Of a stretch of 64,000 nucleotides of DNA, positions 59,510 through 64,000 are shown piece by piece. Origin of the DNA: Seriola aureovittata (Eukaryota > Chordata > Actinopteri > Carangiformes > Carangidae); NCBI RefSeq assembly GCF_021018895.1, contig NC_079374.1, positions 4,600,212 through 4,664,211 of the forward strand. Direction: 5' to 3'. Both the position numbers and the translations under genes were made by a program. Position 1 is the first letter of the stretch. Each line of letters opens with the position of its first letter. Under the pieces are notes generated by a model that was not told where the DNA came from, made no database searches, and saw only the letters and a list, made by a program, of their open reading frames with translations.

Positions 59510-60350
59510 CAGTGTTTCCTCTACATTCATTTAGCAGTGGCGGCCCGCCACTGCTAAATCATAGCCGCCACGCCTTCAAATTTCTTTTATTTATTTATTT
59601 ATTTTTTTTATTGTCGCAAATGCACCACCGCCACATCTCTCCACCTTCACAGCACAGCCTGTGTGATGATGAGCGCAACAGCGGGTGGAGAGGAGGGAGG
59701 GAGTGGGGTGGTTGGGGGATCCTATTGGAGTTAATTACTCGCGAGAGCGCGGCCTTGAAAGTGACATCACGTCAGGCACCAGGTGAGAGTCAGAGAAGTG
59801 TAGTCGTGAGGAATAATGCAGCAAATTACCGGAGAAAAGGTAGACTTATTAGCCAACTCAGTGACGCTAACTTGGGTAAACTAATTGATAGCATTAAGCT
59901 AATATCTACACGTCATTATGTATTAACTGCTGACTGCATTTTCAAATGAGCTTGTTCAGATACTTCACTAAGAAGAGAAAGACAACAGATGAAGAAGACG
60001 CTAATCAGGTAGCATCATAAGCCTTTTACTGACTCGTAAATGATGATGGTTAGGTAAAAAATAGTATTTTAATGTTCACACTTGTAATCAGATGTGATGT
60101 GAGTGTAAACTATATAACGCTGTTAGCGTTACGTTACTCACACTTTTAATGTAATCTTATTAGACAAGTAACATTAGACAGGGAGGAGGAGTTAAACAAA
60201 GTGGAGGAGAGCAGAGCACAGCAGCGGAGAGATGAGCCTGGGTGCAAACTTCGCCACTGACTCTACTACATCTACTATGTCAGCTGTAACCAGACACACT
60301 CCTGACACTTCCTTGCAAAATCAATTGACGAGGTCATCTATCGTTTAAAA
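59510..60350 (+). mobile_element. hAT element, 5' part
   Basis: Begins CAGTGTTTCCTCTACATTCA and continues with TAGCAGTGGCGGCCCGCCAC, a terminus I recognise from abundant fish hAT elements (CAGTGTTTCC ends). Downstream are UTR-like DNA, a first coding exon (59946-60008) and more AG-rich sequence to about 60350. A matching 3' end is not found in the window, so the copy appears truncated. Confidence 0.65.
59946..60008 (+). pseudogene. First exon of a hAT transposase
   Basis: ATG at 59946 gives 21 codons, MSLFRYFTKKRKTTDEEDAN and Q, ending CAG|GTAGCA, a plausible donor. A short RYF-T/S-KKRK opening is characteristic of hAT proteins before the BED or TTF zinc finger. No following exon with the zinc finger or catalytic domain is recognised within the next few kilobases. 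Confidence 0.5.
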
Positions 60351-62208
60351 GCATTCACCTGCAACAGCAGCTCTGCTTCTTGTTTGAAAGACTTGGTTTG
60401 TTTGTTGTGTGAAAAGCAGACGATGTAATCTTACTTTTAGTGGAGGCAAACAGCCTGGTGCACTGCAGTGTTTGTTCTATAGTGGTTTTATGGTAACCTC
60501 TCGTACTTTCAAAATAAGACTGTGATTGTTTTGAACAACATAATTGATCTGACAAAACTTGAGTGAGAAAAGCTTCTGGAGAATGTCTAAGGTTCTAGAA
60601 GAAATGGATCAATCCCCACATATAAACTAAAATCAGTTGTTTTCAAAAGTGTTGCAGACAAAGTGATTTTCTGGGACAGGGTGCATGTTGTGCACAATGG
60701 TCCCCTATTTCACAGTGTTGTGATGTTACCGCTGTGGTATGGAGCATGTCCATTATTTCTGTGGTTACTGAAACCTTCTCCTAAGAATATGGCAGCAGGC
60801 TCAGCAGAGCAGGGTGGAGTGGAGATGGAGATGTTTGCTGAAGTGGCAAGATTCCCCACACAGACACCGTAATTGTTGCTATGTGCTTCACACTTCACAT
60901 GAGTGATAGTCTGATAATGGTGATGTTGAAGATGACAACAATGTAGAGATTGCCCCCTGACAACAATGAAAAGTCCCACCACTGGCAATGCACAATCTGT
61001 CAGGGAAGCACTCTACTGTAAACTGTCGATCATAAAATCTTCTTTTACTGAAACACACACCACACATTGCCCGGCGTTTTTCCTAGTTCAACAAATATTT
61101 GTTAATTTCCTTTTTAAGAGGCCAAATTTTATGCCAGAGTGAGTGCAGAACTGGAATTATGCTTCTCCAGTGATAAAAAAAAAAAAAAAACTCTCTGCAA
61201 ACCTACACTCAGAAATGTATTATGGGTAACAGCAGGTGGTACAGGCTCGAAGGGGAACCAACACACACACCTCCCAAATCTCAACTTTGACCTGGAGCAA
61301 GTTAATTTGTTGATTAAGATCCTGGCAGGAGGCAGGTGTGAAACAGAGATGAAAAATATGCGAACATACTAAATACAAGTATTAAAATTAAGAGAGAGAG
61401 AGGCATAATTTCACCTTAAGGTTGAGAAAACTGGTGTATTGTGGTGGGGGACAGTCAGACTGATGATTTGGTCGACCTTTCTCCTTTCTGCTCAGTGTGC
61501 TCAAGCTATGGTCCGTAGTATGACATTAAATGTAACTCTAAAAAGAGTGTTATCATGATCATTCAAACCAAGCAAGATCAGAAGCAACATTTTCTGGTCT
61601 TTATGGCAGACTGAGTGCTAAATGTAGTGAGCAAAGTAAGCTACTTAGGTCACGTCATCAGGGATCAGATCTATGTGATGATGACGATGTGCAGCGCCAG
61701 CGTTGTCAACTGTATGCACAAGCCAACATGCTGGTATGCAAATTTCACATGAGTACAGATGATGTGAAAACAGCCCTTTTTTTTTTTTCTTTTTTTTCTT
61801 TATAGCAAACTGTACTCCACTCTACACAGCCCGTTTGTGATGCACTCATAGTAGAGCAAAAATGAAAAGGCTTCAGGTAGCATCTAATGGAACAGTGTGA
61901 GTCATACGTTTCTGACTATTAATGTTCCCACCTTTCATGCTGTGTTGCGGAATTTTACATGTGGATTTATGTGTCGATTAATTGAGTCTAATCTTGAATT
62001 TAATCATGATCCTACACTGGTACTCCTTGTTTCTATAGATCTGCAAATTGCGATGATTTTTTTTTGATTATTTTATTATATATTTTATTTCTCTACTGAT
62101 GTGGACTGATATGTGTTTGGAACGTTACTACTACTAAGAGCTTTGGGGTGGGCTACGTTTTGGAAAACACGTTTTGTTGTTGACAAAATTCCTCAGTTCA
62201 ACTGGTAA
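60351..62208. other. Non-coding, nothing recognised
   Basis: Short poly-A and T/C runs (61174-61190, 61777-61800). No repeat end or exon I can support. Confidence 0.4.
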
Positions 62209-63526
62209 TTAAAGCTACTGTAGGCAAGGCAAGTTCTGTAAATCAAGTTCATGCTAGCATGAGACGCACACTCTGCTCCTCCCACTCTCCCTCTACCTGC
62301 TCCCCCTACCTAAATCTTCGTTATGTTCGCTGTCTCAGCTAATGCAGGAATATGGAGCATGCTAACCTGTGAGTCACCATAGTGACGTCTGCCAGCAGTT
62401 AATACTAGCCTGAAGCCTCAGTGCGAGAGGAGTAGTCGATCCAGAAGCGTAGAGGAGTGCGAGAGGAGTAGTACCACAGAAGCATATTAATGTATCGGTT
62501 GACAGCATTCCATCCCTGACTTTGGCCTTCTCTTATTGGTTAGGACGAGTCTCACTCAAAAACATTACAAGGGAATAAACAGGGACTTTGAGTGAAGACT
62601 GTTGAAGGGACGGCTACTGCATGATGTGACAACATTGACACTATTGCAGCCCAACTGTCTACTACAGGAGAAAGACTAGTTTGCCGTACCTTGTGATACA
62701 CTAAAGAGTTAGCAGGTAATCATACGTTTTCTTCATATTTGATACTGTCATTTCATCTATCATCGATTAAACCATTAGTAGTTTTATGGATTATGAGTAT
62801 ATTTGTTAAAGATACACACTAATTTGACGGATTTTTCCAGTTTATTCATAGACATGCCGGCCGTTGCAAGCCCTCCCTCTCCAACCCAAAACCTAAACCG
62901 TGACGCTGTCCGTGGTGCTGAAATAACAGACAGATCTATAACTTGTAATGTGAAACTTACTGGTTGTAGCTAACAAATAGGCTATTCTCAGGTGTGGACC
63001 AAGTACGTAAAAAATTTACTCAGGTAAAAGTGAAAATACCACAGTTTACAAACTTTCTCTGTAGTCTGCTACAAGTGAAAGTCCAGCATTCAATACTTTA
63101 CTGATGGAAAAAGTATTATCCTCAAAATGGGAAGAAAAAATTGAATCCAAATTGCTGGACCTGTCCGTGCCATAGAGTAATATAAACTCCTCATTTGGTA
63201 TTAAATTTTCCTCAAAAGCATGTATCAAGTACTCTTGGGTCACTTTAAGCGACATATTCTAGGGATGTTCAGAGCGACCTCGGTTTCCGGATGAAGTAAA
63301 ATAGTCACTGTTAGAGTTAAATGATGCTTTGGGATCTTCCACTGACACAGCAACACGTTTGAATGTATACGGGCGCCCTAGCCATCAATTCAACATATCT
63401 CTGCGCTGCTGCCAGGTTGTTCAATGAATCTGAAGCCTTTTACAGCACCTCTCCACATTTAGATGCATTTTGAAACAACTTTCCACGAATAAAATATTAG
63501 AAAGAAGTTACATACTGTAGCTTTAA
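62209..63526. mobile_element. TTAA-flanked element M4
   Basis: Left TTAAAGCTACTGTAGGCAA; the reverse complement of the right end is TTAAAGCTACAGTATGTAAC. TTAA lies at both limits (62209-62212 and 63523-63526). The interior is 1.3 kb and mixed: it holds a 36-bp spaced direct repeat (GTGCGAGAGGAGTAGT at 62421 and 62457) and a TACTCAGGTAAAAGTGAAAA repeat at 63017. A piggyBac-type non-autonomous element is the best guess, possibly with other repeats nested. Confidence 0.6.
63120..63255 (-). pseudogene. Possible transposase N-terminal scrap
   Basis: On the minus strand, MSLKVTQEYLIHAFEENLIP then NEEFILLYG and SNLDSIF look like the first residues of a fish Harbinger-derived protein that I remember only loosely. 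The frame then runs into repeat-derived sequence. Weak support. Confidence 0.25.
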
Positions 63527-63644
63527 GTGGTAATATATTTGGTAATATATCATTTAATTACTGATAATTACTACAGATAACTACAAATTGTCCCTCTAAT
63601 CGTTTGTAATTAAGGGCACCTTCAAAATACAATGGAATATACAC

Positions 63645-64000
63645 AACGAGGCCAAAAGTGAACATGTGATTCTAAAACCAATGGGAATTAATATGCTGCC
63701 CCAACAGTCTCCACTCTTCTGGGAAAGCTTTCAACAAGATTTTTGGAACCTGGCTGAAAAGATTTCCTCCCATTCAACCACAAGAGCATTAGCGAGGTTG
63801 GGCACTGGTGTTGGATGATAAGACCTATTTTTCAATAGGGCTTTAGATTAGCGCTCTTTGAAGCTATTTGATTTCCTCCACGCCAGACTCAGAAAAACCA
63901 TTTATGACTTTTTGCTCATTTTCATGTTGAGACAGGGAGGAGCCTTTGACTCTTGATACAAGGTCAGGTGCCACACTAATGTCTAAAATATCATCACAGT
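63645..64000 (-). mobile_element. Tc1-like element, 3' end, cut by window edge
   Basis: Begins GAGGCCAAAAGTG and continues GTCTCCACTCTTCTGGGAAA, CCACAAGAGCATTAGCGAGG and CCACGCCAGACTCAGAAAAA. This is the reverse complement of the C-terminal coding end of a very common fish Tc1-like transposase. On the minus strand the last residues read NLVESFPRRVETVGAA. Frame breaks and missing blocks (no intact NPIEHLWD at about 63840-63870) show it is decayed. The rest lies beyond the edge. Confidence 0.85.

Noticed and set aside
59512..59949. 145-codon frame, the longest of the window
   Set aside because: Lies in the 5' untranslated part of a hAT element and starts in its terminal repeat; the real exon is in another position (59946-60008).
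1..64000. Integrated viral genome or toxin gene
   Set aside because: No capsid, envelope, polymerase or toxin signature seen; the reverse-transcriptase relics belong to LINE and Penelope-type elements.

Overview
The window looks like nuclear genomic DNA of a teleost fish, probably a percomorph. The evidence is the mix of repeat families: two decayed Tc1-like elements, TTAA-flanked miniature elements, hAT ends, a Penelope-like fragment, fish LINE pieces whose 3' ends read AATTTCCC...AATAAAGT, and many (CA)n, (TA)n, (GA)n and (GATA)n tracts. There are no operons, no dense reading frames and no ribosome binding sites. Most open frames of 60-110 codons are chance frames in AT-rich DNA, and several simply translate microsatellites. 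I found no confident exon of a host gene. The window is best read as a gene desert, a large intron, or intergenic DNA.

Layout. 0.9-1.2 kb: short element with inverted ends. 1.6-2.1 kb: Penelope-like remnant. 4.08-6.25 kb: Tc1-like element with both ends and a broken transposase. 6.35-6.85 kb: first full copy of a ~500 bp miniature element (called M1 here) that recurs at 2.9, 15.9, 24.3, 27.4, 29.6 and 40.6 kb. 8.0-8.7 kb: common fish repeat rich in nuclear-receptor half-sites. 14.1-15.4 kb: 26-bp tandem repeat, long-inverted-repeat element, LINE tail and palindrome. 20.8-21.1 kb: retroelement-like stretch. 21.8-27.9 kb: two collinear copies of one segment, with an almost unchanged 184 bp core. 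29.2-29.6 kb: LINE reverse-transcriptase fragment. 33.0-34.9 and 54.05-56.1 kb: a head-to-head inverted pair, each copy carrying a TTF-type zinc-finger exon. 40.6-42.2 kb: an M1 copy split by a TA-flanked transposon. 45.4 kb: LINE C-terminus. 47.0-47.5 kb: another miniature element. 48.1-48.7 kb: homeodomain-site-rich single-copy DNA. 59.5-60.3 kb: 5' end of a hAT element with its first exon. 62.2-63.5 kb: TTAA-flanked element. 63.65 kb to the edge: C-terminal end of a second Tc1-like element on the minus strand.

Nothing here supports a working multi-gene system. Two observations most deserve follow-up. One is the 184 bp core at 22732-22915 and 25746-25929, with 2 differences, both silent in a small open frame. 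The other is the inverted pair whose zinc-finger exon differs at one base in about 420 while its flanks have diverged clearly. All family names come from recognising motifs by eye; no database was searched.
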